Position numbers and translations under genes: made by a program. This document shows positions 25,046 through 33,048 of a stretch of 64,000 nt of DNA, in pieces. The notes under the pieces are model-generated. The model searched no databases and was not told the origin of the DNA. It was given only the letters and a program-made list of their open reading frames with translations. How positions within the stretch are numbered: position 1 is the first letter of the stretch; every line of letters begins with the position of its first letter. Source of the stretch: Alteribacillus sp041949975. Lineage in GTDB: Bacteria > Bacillota > Bacilli > Bacillales > Marinococcaceae. The stretch spans positions 1 through 64,000 of the forward strand of contig NZ_JBHFQG010000002.1 of the NCBI RefSeq assembly GCF_041949975.1, written 5' to 3'.

Positions 25046-25121
25046 AAGCCAGAATATGTGAAGTCGTGTATGTATTATATAGACTTTTTACTGTTAATAA
25101 AATAACATGTTTAGTTATAAT

Positions 25122-25151
25122 ATTATGTGAAAATTTCTCCCGTTTTGTCAA
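25122..25151 (-). promoter_or_regulatory. Promoter of the proBA-proI operon
   Basis: TTGACA (25146-25151) and CATAAT (25122-25127) on the minus strand are 18 bases apart. They point into the T-box leader, whose conserved stem I begins about 80 bases downstream. Confidence 0.75.
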
Positions 25152-25195
25152 GGAGTTGAGTCAAGTTTTATATCTTTTTAGGAGGAATTGCTCCA

Positions 25196-25981
25196 ATGGC
25201 TGTAAAAGGAAAAGTGATTGTAATTACAGGGGCGTCAAGCGGCATCGGTGCTGCATTGGCAAAAAAAGCAGCAGAAAAAGGCCATTATCCTGTTTTAATT
25301 GCTAGATCTAAAAATAAATTAGAAAACTTAAAAGAAGAAATAGAAAATAAAGGGAAAAGTTGTTCCATTTATCAAATAGATGTAACGAATGAACAGGAAG
25401 TCAACCAATTCGTTATTTTTCTTCATGAATTATTTTCGAAAGTGGATGTATTAATTAACAATGCTGGGGTAGGCAGATTTGCTCTTACAGAAGATTTGAC
25501 CGTAGAAAAAACGAAAGAAATGTTAGAAGTAAACGTGCTGTCTGTGTTCTATCTCGTAAAAGCTGTACTCCCCGCAATGAAAAAGAACAGGAGCGGGCAT
25601 ATCATAAACATAGGATCTCAGGCAGGACGTCTCGCTACTCCGAGATCATCCATTTATGCAGCCAGTAAACACGCCTTAATTGGCTTTAGCAATGCCTTGC
25701 GATTAGAAACAGAGCCATATCATATCTATGTGTCTACTGTTAATCCAGGCCCGGTTCGAACGCCATTTTTTCAAAAAGCAGACCCAAGCGGCAATTATGA
25801 AAAAGCTGTAGAGAAATTGTTTATTGAACCCGATGACTTAGCAAAAAAGGTCATGCATATAATAGAAAAGCCAAAACGTGAATTAAATACGCCCTGGTGG
25901 ATGGCATGTCTCTCTAAATTGCATGGCCTTTTTCCTAGTTTAATTGAAAGAGCAGGGAAAAAGCAATTCCAAAAGAAGTGA
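25196..25981 (+). CDS. Short-chain dehydrogenase/reductase (YqjQ-like)
   Basis: This 261-residue classical SDR has the nucleotide motif TGASSGIG (residues 11-18), NNAGVG, the catalytic Ser in NIGSQAG and the YAASK active-site pair. A C-terminal KRELNTPWWMACLSKL region resembles B. subtilis YqjQ. The substrate is unknown. It is divergent from proB with a 44-base gap and follows TTAGGAGG. In B. subtilis yqjQ is near proI and yqjM, and the same neighbours occur here. Confidence 0.85.
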   Translation: MAVKGKVIVITGASSGIGAALAKKAAEKGHYPVLIARSKNKLENLKEEIENKGKSCSIYQIDVTNEQEVNQFVIFLHELFSKVDVLINNAGVGRFALTEDLTVEKTKEMLEVNVLSVFYLVKAVLPAMKKNRSGHIINIGSQAGRLATPRSSIYAASKHALIGFSNALRLETEPYHIYVSTVNPGPVRTPFFQKADPSGNYEKAVEKLFIEPDDLAKKVMHIIEKPKRELNTPWWMACLSKLHGLFPSLIERAGKKQFQKK

Positions 25982-26106
25982 AGTGATATATAATTATATT
26001 ATGTAAACTAAAATAAGCGGTTTCTGCCTGTTAAATAAGGAAACGTTGCTGATGACTGGCTCGACATGCTAGACTATAGTCAAATCTTTGAAAGGGAGAT
26101 CGTCTA

Positions 26107-26382
26107 ATGTTTACAGAAAGAACCGGTATAGCAGTCTGGCTTCATTCAACTAAGCACGTGCGTCAGCTGCGAAAATATGGAGTGATTCATTACGTATCCA
26201 AAAGCATGAAGTATGGTATTTTATACTGTAACCAAAAAGAGGTAGAGGAAACACTTCGTATTTTGAACTCTCTACCTTTTGTAGAAAAAGCAGAACAGTC
26301 GATGAAACCGGAAATTCGTACAGAATTTAGCGGACCGGTACATCCTAAAGAAAAATCATTTGAATATAATGTAGGTATTTAA
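26107..26382 (+). CDS. ylbG: YlbG family protein (DUF2129)
   Basis: The 91-residue protein matches YlbG: TGIAVWLHSTKHVRQLRKYG, then HYVSKSMKYGILYCNQ. Its function is unknown. In B. subtilis ylbG directly follows ylbF. Here a 12-kb block separates them. The ribosome site is AAAGGGAG. Confidence 0.9.
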   Translation: MFTERTGIAVWLHSTKHVRQLRKYGVIHYVSKSMKYGILYCNQKEVEETLRILNSLPFVEKAEQSMKPEIRTEFSGPVHPKEKSFEYNVGI

Positions 26383-26383
26383 G

Positions 26384-26427
26384 GCTGCTTATTCTTTCCT
26401 GCCAGGGAAGAGGGCAGCTTTTTTATA
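26384..26427 (+). terminator. Terminator of ylbG
   Basis: A two-part stem (GCTGC/GCAGC outside, CTTTCC/GGGAAG inside) is followed by TTTTTT. Confidence 0.75.
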
Positions 26428-26497
26428 ATTCTTAAGAATGGTATGACTATGGACATGAGCCTTCCTTTTAAGCCAGTTTTTATTAAATGCACACTGT

Positions 26498-26538
26498 TTG
26501 TTTCGTTATACGAAGTGTTATATAATGGCTTCGTAGAA
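26498..26538 (+). promoter_or_regulatory. Promoter with overlapping palindromic operator, MFS exporter gene
   Basis: TTGTTT (26498-26503) and TATAAT (26521-26526) are 17 bases apart. The palindrome TTCGT-TAT-ACGAA (26502-26514) overlaps the -35 and spacer, and another half-site, CTTCGTAG, lies just after the -10. This is a typical placement for a repressor of a drug-efflux gene. Confidence 0.65.
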
Positions 26539-26555
26539 AGAAGGGATTCTCTTTC

Positions 26556-27740
26556 ATGATAGATTGGAAGAAAAATTTATATATTTTAACCGCGTCTTTA
26601 TTTATCGTTATGGCAGCTATGACAATGATCATTCCATTTTTGCCTCTTTATCTACAAGAACTTGGCGTAACCGATCCTGAGCAGGTAAGCATCTGGTCAG
26701 GTGTTATTTTTGGAATAAACTTTTTTAGTGCTTTTCTTGTTTCCCCTTTGTGGGGGAGACTCGCGGACCGTCATGGAAGACGAATGATGGTGCTTCGCTC
26801 GGGATTTGGAATGGCGGTTGTTATGATTCTTATGGGATTTGCAACAGGACCATGGAGCTTGTTCTTTTTTCGTTTATTAAACGGAACCATTTCTGGGTTT
26901 AATCCGGCTTCGATTGCGCTCGTATCTACAAACACTCCCAAACAGCACGTGGGATATGCGCTAGGCATATTACAGGCAGGTGCGGTCGCTGGAAGTATCT
27001 GCGGCCCATTATTTGGCGGGTTGATGGCTGAAATTTTAGGTTTCCGTGCTATATTTAACATTACAGGGATATGTATAGCAATTGCTGCGCTGACTGTTAC
27101 TCTTTTTGTAAAAGAAGAGTTTACTCCTCCAGAAAATGAAGGAAAAACAAGCACATGGCAGGACTTCAAAACAGTTACGGCTATTCAGCCCATCCCTTTT
27201 GTATATGTCATTATATTTATTATTCAATTTGCGTTAATCGGGGTGAATCCGCTTGTTTCTTTATTTGTAGAAGATTTAAGCGGCGGAAAAAACAGTGCTT
27301 TTTATGCCGGTCTAGCTGTGTCAGCGATGGGGTTTGCTAATATGCTCACATCTCCGCGTCTTGGCAAATTGAGTGACAAAAAAGGTGCACAGTATGTATT
27401 ATACGGTTCATTGCTTGGTGCTGCTCTGTTTTCTATACCGCAGGCCTTTGTGACAGAGCTATGGCAGTTAATTGTAATGCGGTTTATGACAGGGCTGTGT
27501 TTAGGAGGATTGCTGCCAGCGGCGAATACATTAATTCGTCAGCTTGCACCAGAAGGAATGGAAAGCAGGACCTATGGGTTTTCAAACAGCTTTTTATTTC
27601 TAGGGTCCATGCTTGGGCCGATGATTGGCGGCATGATAGCTGCTGCAGCTGGTGTGAGAGGTTTATTTATATTATCAGCACTGCTACTAATTGTCGGTGT
27701 TTTTGTAATGAGACACCAAGTCGTACCAAGGTTAAAATAA
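26556..27740 (+). CDS. MFS multidrug efflux transporter (DHA1 family)
   Basis: The 394-residue protein has 12 membrane helices. The first loop motif GRLADRHGRR (residues about 65-75), the antiporter motif LGILQAGAVAGSICGPLFGG in helix 5 and a second-half GKLSDKKG loop mark a drug:H+ antiporter of the DHA1 class (MdtG/YfmO-like). The substrate is unknown. The gene has its own promoter with an inverted-repeat operator but no adjacent regulator gene. It lies between ylbG and the ylbH leader, which are adjacent to one another in B. subtilis. Confidence 0.85.
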   Translation: MIDWKKNLYILTASLFIVMAAMTMIIPFLPLYLQELGVTDPEQVSIWSGVIFGINFFSAFLVSPLWGRLADRHGRRMMVLRSGFGMAVVMILMGFATGPWSLFFFRLLNGTISGFNPASIALVSTNTPKQHVGYALGILQAGAVAGSICGPLFGGLMAEILGFRAIFNITGICIAIAALTVTLFVKEEFTPPENEGKTSTWQDFKTVTAIQPIPFVYVIIFIIQFALIGVNPLVSLFVEDLSGGKNSAFYAGLAVSAMGFANMLTSPRLGKLSDKKGAQYVLYGSLLGAALFSIPQAFVTELWQLIVMRFMTGLCLGGLLPAANTLIRQLAPEGMESRTYGFSNSFLFLGSMLGPMIGGMIAAAAGVRGLFILSALLLIVGVFVMRHQVVPRLK

Positions 27741-27777
27741 CGAAATTTGCTTTATTTAACCATAATGCTTTTCCTAA

Positions 27778-27895
27778 AAAAAAGGCTGTTCCTTAGGGTG
27801 CGGGAACAGCCTTGCCCGAATAACCGGGCTATGGGAGAGGAGAAACCGGAGGAAGAGCTTATGGGGAAACGTAAGCCTTCTCCGCGGTTGTCAGC
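27778..27895 (+). ncRNA. ylbH leader RNA
   Basis: Structured sequence lies about 230 bases upstream of rsmD. It comprises AAGGCTGTTCC/GGAACAGCCTT (27781-27812), GCCCG-AATAAC-CGGGC (27813-27828), and GGAGAA/TTCTCC enclosing GCTTA/TAAGC (27838-27881). Rfam lists a ylbH leader motif of unknown function upstream of this gene in Bacillaceae, and this matches in position and general layout. The following 27896-28128 holds no gene that I can support. Confidence 0.7.
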
Positions 27896-28128
27896 AACAT
27901 GGAATCATGCTGCTGTTTGTCAGTATGGACGTTGGCTTTTATTTTTATACACGGAAATTTTATTTTTTCGTTATAGGAAATTGTTTGCCCGTTCCCTTTT
28001 TTATGGTAGGATTAGGTCGATACCATCAGACAAAGTTGGTTAAATGTAGTATTCTAATAATAAATTGCTGCAGAAACTGTATAGCAGGCTCGGCGGAATT
28101 GTCTGGCAAATGAAGGAATGTGAATGAA

Positions 28129-28683
28129 ATGCGAGTTATCTCTGGAAAATATAAAGGAACTACCTTGAAAGCGGTACCGGGGATGAAAACGAGACCCACT
28201 TCTGATAAAGTAAAAGAAGCACTTTTTCATCGTATCGGCCCTTACTTTAGTGGAGGAAGCGGACTTGATTTATATGCTGGCACCGGAAGTCTTGGAATTG
28301 AAGCCATGAGCAGAGGCTTTTCCTCCTTTGTATTTGTCGATAAAGCTCCTCAGGCTGTGAAGGTGATAAAAACGAATGTAAAAGCCGCGGGTTTGAATGG
28401 GTCGTGTGAAGTTTATCGTAATGATGCCAAACGGGCTCTTGCAGTTCTTACGAAAAGAAAAAAGTCATTTGATCTGATTTTCATGGACCCGCCATACGCT
28501 CATCAGGATCTGGCTGGTATGCTTCAGACTATTTCGGAGACAGGACTAATAACTCCTGGCGGCCAAATCGTTTGTGAACACCGTTCTTCCACAGCACTGC
28601 CAGATACCGTTGCATCATTAAATAAACAAAACGAGGACATATATGGAGATACAGGCGTTTCTATATATGGTTTGGAAAAGTAA
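28129..28683 (+). CDS. rsmD: 16S rRNA (guanine966-N2)-methyltransferase RsmD
   Basis: RsmD methylates G966 of 16S rRNA in the small-subunit head. The 184-residue Rossmann methyltransferase has the N-terminal RVISGKYKGTTL, TRPTSDKVKEALF, the SAM motif DLYAGTGSLGIEAMSRG and the catalytic DPPY (near residue 125). The start at 28129 gives the family N-terminus. A GTG nine bases upstream is also possible. coaD follows 14 bases after the stop, as in most Firmicutes. Confidence 0.95.
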   Translation: MRVISGKYKGTTLKAVPGMKTRPTSDKVKEALFHRIGPYFSGGSGLDLYAGTGSLGIEAMSRGFSSFVFVDKAPQAVKVIKTNVKAAGLNGSCEVYRNDAKRALAVLTKRKKSFDLIFMDPPYAHQDLAGMLQTISETGLITPGGQIVCEHRSSTALPDTVASLNKQNEDIYGDTGVSIYGLEK

Positions 28684-28697
28684 AGGAGGGAAGGTAG

Positions 28698-29189
28698 ATG
28701 GCTTCGGTAGCTGTTTATCCTGGAAGTTTTGATCCTGTAACAAATGGACATATCGATATTATTGAAAGAAGCGCAAAAGTATTTGATAAGGTAGTAGTAG
28801 CCGTATTACATAACCGCAATAAAGTTCCATTGTTTTCTGTAGAAGAGCGTGTCGCAATGCTTGAAGCTTCTATTTCCTACATACCAAATACGGAAGTTGA
28901 CTCGTTTAATGGTCTGTTAATTGATTACATACGTGCTAAAAACGCAAAAACTATTGTAAGAGGGCTTAGAGCGGTGTCGGATTTCGAATATGAAATGCAG
29001 GCGGCCTCGATTAACCGAAAGCTTGACCCAGATATAGAAACGTTTTTCATGATGACAAACAATCAATATTCCTATTTAAGCTCTAGCATTGTAAAAGAAG
29101 TGGCAAAATATGAAGCTAATGTTCAGGATTTGGTTCCTTCTGTTGTACAAAAAGCTATTCGTGAAAAATACAGCCATTTATCAGAATAA
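28698..29189 (+). CDS. coaD: Phosphopantetheine adenylyltransferase
   Basis: CoaD transfers AMP to 4'-phosphopantetheine in coenzyme A synthesis. The 163-residue protein has YPGSFDPVTNGHIDII (T/HxGH nucleotidyl-transferase motif), VRGLRAVSDFEYE and the C-terminal SSSIVKEVAKY. The ribosome site AAAGGAGGG is well placed. Confidence 0.97.
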   Translation: MASVAVYPGSFDPVTNGHIDIIERSAKVFDKVVVAVLHNRNKVPLFSVEERVAMLEASISYIPNTEVDSFNGLLIDYIRAKNAKTIVRGLRAVSDFEYEMQAASINRKLDPDIETFFMMTNNQYSYLSSSIVKEVAKYEANVQDLVPSVVQKAIREKYSHLSE

Positions 29190-29192
29190 ACG

Positions 29193-29247
29193 AAAAAAAG
29201 GGTGTGCCCAAAGTGTTTCACTTGTTAAGGGCTGCCCTTTTTTTTGG
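29193..29247 (+). terminator. Terminator of rsmD-coaD
   Basis: AAAGGGTGTGCCC and GGGCTGCCCTTT pair imperfectly across a 19-base loop, followed by eight T. Confidence 0.85.
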
Positions 29248-29334
29248 TTATGGTGCTTTTTTCACAATAAGACAAAGCATAAAATTTTATTGTTTAACCG
29301 TACTATCAAGCGGACATCTTTAAAAGACGATAAG

Positions 29335-30543
29335 TCAGTTAGAATGAAGCATTCTGAAATGGATGATATACAAGTATAGAAAAAGAGCGCCGATCGTAAT
29401 ATAGCCTCCATAAACAGACAACCATGTTCCAATCGTCTGCCAGGAAGTTACGACAAAGGAAGTGGCTATTTCCCCGCTGTAAACAGGTTGTTCCATTTGT
29501 CTTATATAGAAGGGCTCCCATAATAAATAAGTAAGAAAAGCTGCTAAAAAACCATGCAGCCACCTGGCGGCAAAAAAAGGGCCGAATCGAATATCCGTCT
29601 CAGCCAGCAAGCTTGCTACTTGAGCTTGTACGGAAAAACCACTGAAGCCCAGAACAAAGGCTGTAATAATTGCTTTTTCCAGCATATCCGTATTATTTAG
29701 ATCACTGATCAGCTTGCTTCCTACAGTAATTTCGAAAAATCCAGACAGCCAGGGAAAAGCAAGTTCCGGGCTGAATTGAAGCAGCGATAAAACCGAACCA
29801 GGCAGCAGAGCAATATAGTGAATAGTACCGGTTACTTTTAAAATTCGGTACAACACAGAAAATAAAATAATAAAGCCGCCGATCATAAACAGGGTGTGAA
29901 TAGAAGTGGTCACCGCATCTCCCAATTTTTTGCCGAGCGGCCGCTCATCTTGTTCCTGATCTTTTTTCAATGCTTGAAAGGCCGTTTTTAAAGAAGCAGA
30001 AGAAGCCGCAGGAGAAGAAGGCGGAGAGTTTCTTTTATAAAAACGCATAAAAATCCCGACTAATGTGTTCGCTCCATAATGACAAATGGCAAGAAGTATA
30101 CCAAGCGCTGCGTCTTGAAAAAAACCAACGGCTACAGCTCCGCAAATAAAAAGCGGGCTTGAGGAATTCGTGAAACTAACGAGTCTTTCTGCCTCTTCTC
30201 TCGTTAACTTATTTTGTTTACGCAATTTTACTGTAAACTTTGCTCCTGAAGGAAATCCTGCAGACAGTCCCATGGCCCAAACGAATCCGCCGCTTCCTGG
30301 AATATTGAACAGCGGCCGCATAAGAGGTTCTAATAAAACTCCTAAAAAGCTAACGACCCCAAAAGCAATTAATAGCTCTGCTGTAATAAAAAAGGGAAGA
30401 AGGGAAGGGAAAACCGAGTCGCTCCACATCGTCAAGCCGCTTTTAGAAGCTTCTAACACATCTTTAGGAAATAATATCAAGCATATTGCAAATATAAAGA
30501 GCCCAAGCGCCGCGCTGAGCATCCGTAAGTCTTTCCATTTCAA
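29335..30543 (-). CDS. ylbJ: Sporulation integral membrane protein YlbJ
   Basis: This 402-residue protein has about eight to ten membrane helices with the nucleoside-recognition (gate) motif GLSAGFPSGAKFTVKLRKQ (about residues 92-110) typical of YlbJ. In B. subtilis it is expressed under sigma-E and is needed for proper spores. The TTG start at 30543 follows AAGGAGG with 9-base spacing. A downstream ATG would lose the first helix. It is convergent with coaD and divergent from ylbK. Confidence 0.92.
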   Translation of the reverse strand: MKWKDLRMLSAALGLFIFAICLILFPKDVLEASKSGLTMWSDSVFPSLLPFFITAELLIAFGVVSFLGVLLEPLMRPLFNIPGSGGFVWAMGLSAGFPSGAKFTVKLRKQNKLTREEAERLVSFTNSSSPLFICGAVAVGFFQDAALGILLAICHYGANTLVGIFMRFYKRNSPPSSPAASSASLKTAFQALKKDQEQDERPLGKKLGDAVTTSIHTLFMIGGFIILFSVLYRILKVTGTIHYIALLPGSVLSLLQFSPELAFPWLSGFFEITVGSKLISDLNNTDMLEKAIITAFVLGFSGFSVQAQVASLLAETDIRFGPFFAARWLHGFLAAFLTYLLWEPFYIRQMEQPVYSGEIATSFVVTSWQTIGTWLSVYGGYITIGALFLYLYIIHFRMLHSN

Positions 30544-30896
30544 AATGGATTGCCTCCTTCAAGCGTGGTTATAATAGTAACTGTACAAGGATTACTTCAT
30601 TGCTTCTATATAAGTTCATGATAATATGAGAATATATGTTCTTGTGGCGCTATCCAGGATGAAACGATGTTCATAACTGCAAAAGCATGGTTCTTGGTAT
30701 TTAAAAATAAGGAAACGCTTGTTCTTTTTATCTGCCAGGAATTTCCTCCTGAAATCATGTTAGAATGAAAACACCCGTGATAAGCACGGTAGGTTGTCCT
30801 TATACATGAATATGTAAAAGCTGGCATAGTTTAGACCATATTCATGCTTGTTTCTAAAGAAATCATTTGAAAACAGGGGCAAGGGGGTTCATTACA
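30544..30896. other. Intergenic region ylbJ-ylbK, no gene
   Basis: The 353 bases hold divergent promoters that I cannot place with certainty. Two inverted repeats are visible: CCGTG-ATAAG-CACGG (30776-30790) and CATGAATAT/ATATTCATG (30805-30813 with 30838-30846). The latter lies just before ylbK. No supported reading frame is present. Confidence 0.6.
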
Positions 30897-31697
30897 TTGA
30901 AAGAAAATCGCCCATGCATTGGCCTCGCCTTAGGTGCGGGAGGTGTTCGGGGATACGCACATATCGGAGTACTCGAGAAGCTGATAGAAAATAATATACC
31001 TGTAGATATGATGGCTGGAAGCAGCATGGGCGGTCTGGTTGCGGCTTTATATGGAGCAGGGCACGAGCCTGAAACATTAGAAAAGTTTGCCCGGCTTTTT
31101 AAAAGAAAGTTCTATCTTGATTTTGCTGTACCAAAAATGGGCTTAGTACAAGGACAGCGAGTCAAAGATCTTATTTTTATGCTTTCTAAAAAAATGAATA
31201 TTGAAGATATGAGACTGCCAGTAGGTATTGTGGCAACAGATCTTACTTCTGGGGAAGCGGTTGTTTACAGAGACGGGTGTGCCGCTGATGCTGTACGGGC
31301 CAGCATTTCCATACCAGGTATCTTTGTTCCTGAAAATTATAAAGGACGTACACTTGTAGATGGCGGTGTGGCTGATAGAGTGCCTGCTAGTACTGTCCGC
31401 CAGATGGGAGCAGACATAACGATTGCAGTAGATGTGTCTTTTTATAATAAAGAACCAGTGATTGGTTCGATATATGATGTAATTATGCAAAGCATGGATA
31501 TTATGGGGAAACAATTAATAAAATACAGAGAAGTAGACGCTGATGTACTTATTAAACCAATCTCCTCTTATTACAATGCTGTTGTTTTTGAAAATGTAGA
31601 TGAATTAATAGAAGCAGGAAGAGAAACAGCTGAAAAGTATATTCCAGAAATTATAGAGAAGATGAATGAGTGGAAGGGGACCAGGAATGGCAGCTAA
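30897..31697 (+). CDS. ylbK: Patatin-like phospholipase family protein YlbK
   Basis: This 266-residue patatin-type serine hydrolase has the oxyanion loop GAGGVRGYAHIG, the nucleophile motif GSSMGG (Ser about 43) and the catalytic Asp in VDGGVADRVP. It is close to RssA/YlbK proteins, whose lipid substrate is not established. The TTG start at 30897 follows AAGGGGG. The alternative TTG at 30867 lacks a good site. It overlaps ylbL by 11 bases. Confidence 0.9.
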   Translation: MKENRPCIGLALGAGGVRGYAHIGVLEKLIENNIPVDMMAGSSMGGLVAALYGAGHEPETLEKFARLFKRKFYLDFAVPKMGLVQGQRVKDLIFMLSKKMNIEDMRLPVGIVATDLTSGEAVVYRDGCAADAVRASISIPGIFVPENYKGRTLVDGGVADRVPASTVRQMGADITIAVDVSFYNKEPVIGSIYDVIMQSMDIMGKQLIKYREVDADVLIKPISSYYNAVVFENVDELIEAGRETAEKYIPEIIEKMNEWKGTRNGS

Positions 31698-32724
31698 TAA
31701 TAAAACAGGGATCCGCAGAAGCTGGGTTTTGCTCATCGTTTTAATCATCATTCTTGCATTAAATCAAATTCCATTGCCGTATTTTTATTCCCAGCCAGGC
31801 GAGGCCACCCCGCTGGAAGATATGATTACAGTAGAAGAAGGATTCGGGGAAGAAGGCCAATTTTACTTAACGACGATAAGACAGCGCAGGGCAAATATTC
31901 CTTTATACATTTGGGCTCAGTTTTCCGACTACCGGGAAGTTGTACCAGCGGATTTGTATTTACAAGAAGATGAGACCGATGAAGAGTATTTTCACCGCCA
32001 GACCATGATGATGGATAGTGCTCAGGAAGCTTCTAAAATGGTCGCATATGAAAGGGCTGGTTTTGAATTCGACGTCGACTACAAAGGGATTCGGGTAACA
32101 GAAGTTATCGAAGAAATGGATGCAGCGGAGCATTTGCAGGAAGGTGATTTGATTACTGCATTAAATGGTGAGTCTCTGCAAAGGCTTGAAGAGATGAATG
32201 CTTTATTAGAAGATAAAGAAAAAGGAGAAGAAGTAGAGTTGACCGTTCAAAGAGACGGCGAAACGAAGACAGAAACGGTTAAAATTGATACATTTCCAGA
32301 AGAAATGGACGCAGCAGGTAATACAGGTCTTGGTCTGCTTTACCCATTTACTCAAAGGAATGTCCATTTTGATCCAGAGGTAACGATTGAAGCAGGGGCC
32401 ATTGGAGGACCTTCTGCTGGTTTAATGTTTGCCCTTGAAATATATAATCAATTAACCGAAGGAGATCTTACCGGCGGCTTGGATGTTGCAGGGACCGGCA
32501 GTATTGATGATGAAGGTAAAGTAGGAAGAATCGGTGGAATTCCCCAAAAAATTGTCGCTGCTGATAAATCAGGTGTCGATATCTTTTTTGCCCCGGATGA
32601 TGAATTAGCTTCTCCATCTAACTATGAGACGGCTGTTGAGACTGCGGAAGATATAGGCACGGACATGAAAATTGTACCTGTAAAAGAGTTTGAGGATGCT
32701 GTTTCCTATCTAGAAAATAGATAG
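31687..32724 (+). CDS. ylbL: Membrane-anchored PDZ/Lon-like protease YlbL (DdcP)
   Basis: This 345-residue protein has an N-terminal membrane anchor (residues about 12-32), a PDZ domain (about 125-205) and a C-terminal Lon-type protease domain. The Ser-Lys dyad is visible in GGPSAG and the later PQKIVAADKSG. The B. subtilis ortholog DdcP removes the SOS division inhibitor YneA so that growth resumes after DNA damage. The start at 31687 overlaps the end of ylbK, with AAGGGG upstream. Confidence 0.92.
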   Translation: MAANNKTGIRRSWVLLIVLIIILALNQIPLPYFYSQPGEATPLEDMITVEEGFGEEGQFYLTTIRQRRANIPLYIWAQFSDYREVVPADLYLQEDETDEEYFHRQTMMMDSAQEASKMVAYERAGFEFDVDYKGIRVTEVIEEMDAAEHLQEGDLITALNGESLQRLEEMNALLEDKEKGEEVELTVQRDGETKTETVKIDTFPEEMDAAGNTGLGLLYPFTQRNVHFDPEVTIEAGAIGGPSAGLMFALEIYNQLTEGDLTGGLDVAGTGSIDDEGKVGRIGGIPQKIVAADKSGVDIFFAPDDELASPSNYETAVETAEDIGTDMKIVPVKEFEDAVSYLENR

Positions 32725-32891
32725 GAAGAAAAAACGGCAAGTGAAGAGGAGAATGCATCTTAAGAAGAAGGTCCAAAAAATAAATTAATTTACAGCACGT
32801 ACTAAGGGAATCATTGTCTTCTTCACCTTCCGTTGTCCCTCTTTAAAGACAACTAGCGGAACAAATGTTCGTGGAAGCCTCCAAATTCAAT

Positions 32892-32953
32892 GGGCTAATA
32901 TTGGTTTACTTTTTCTAATCCAAGAAAAAGTAAACCTCATTATTTCGTTAGCC
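32892..32953. other. Strong A/T-rich inverted repeat between ylbL and ylbM
   Basis: GGTTTACTTTTTCT (32903-32916) pairs perfectly over 14 bp with 32923-32936 around a 6-base loop. GGCTAA (32893-32898) and TTAGCC (32948-32953) extend it. It lies between convergent genes, so it may end transcription, but no T-run follows either arm. The rest of 32725-33048 holds nothing I can identify. Confidence 0.75.
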
Positions 32954-33048
32954 TTAAAAACGTACCAAAGGCAGCCCCTCCCACCATAACTGTGGCCTGT
33001 ACCACTAAGTTGCATAAGTCAGATTATCCTCTCTCATTAATTTCCCTA

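Noticed and set aside
27747..28113. Overlapping plus-strand frames upstream of rsmD
   Set aside because: They cross the structured ylbH leader and lack ribosome sites or protein-like composition.
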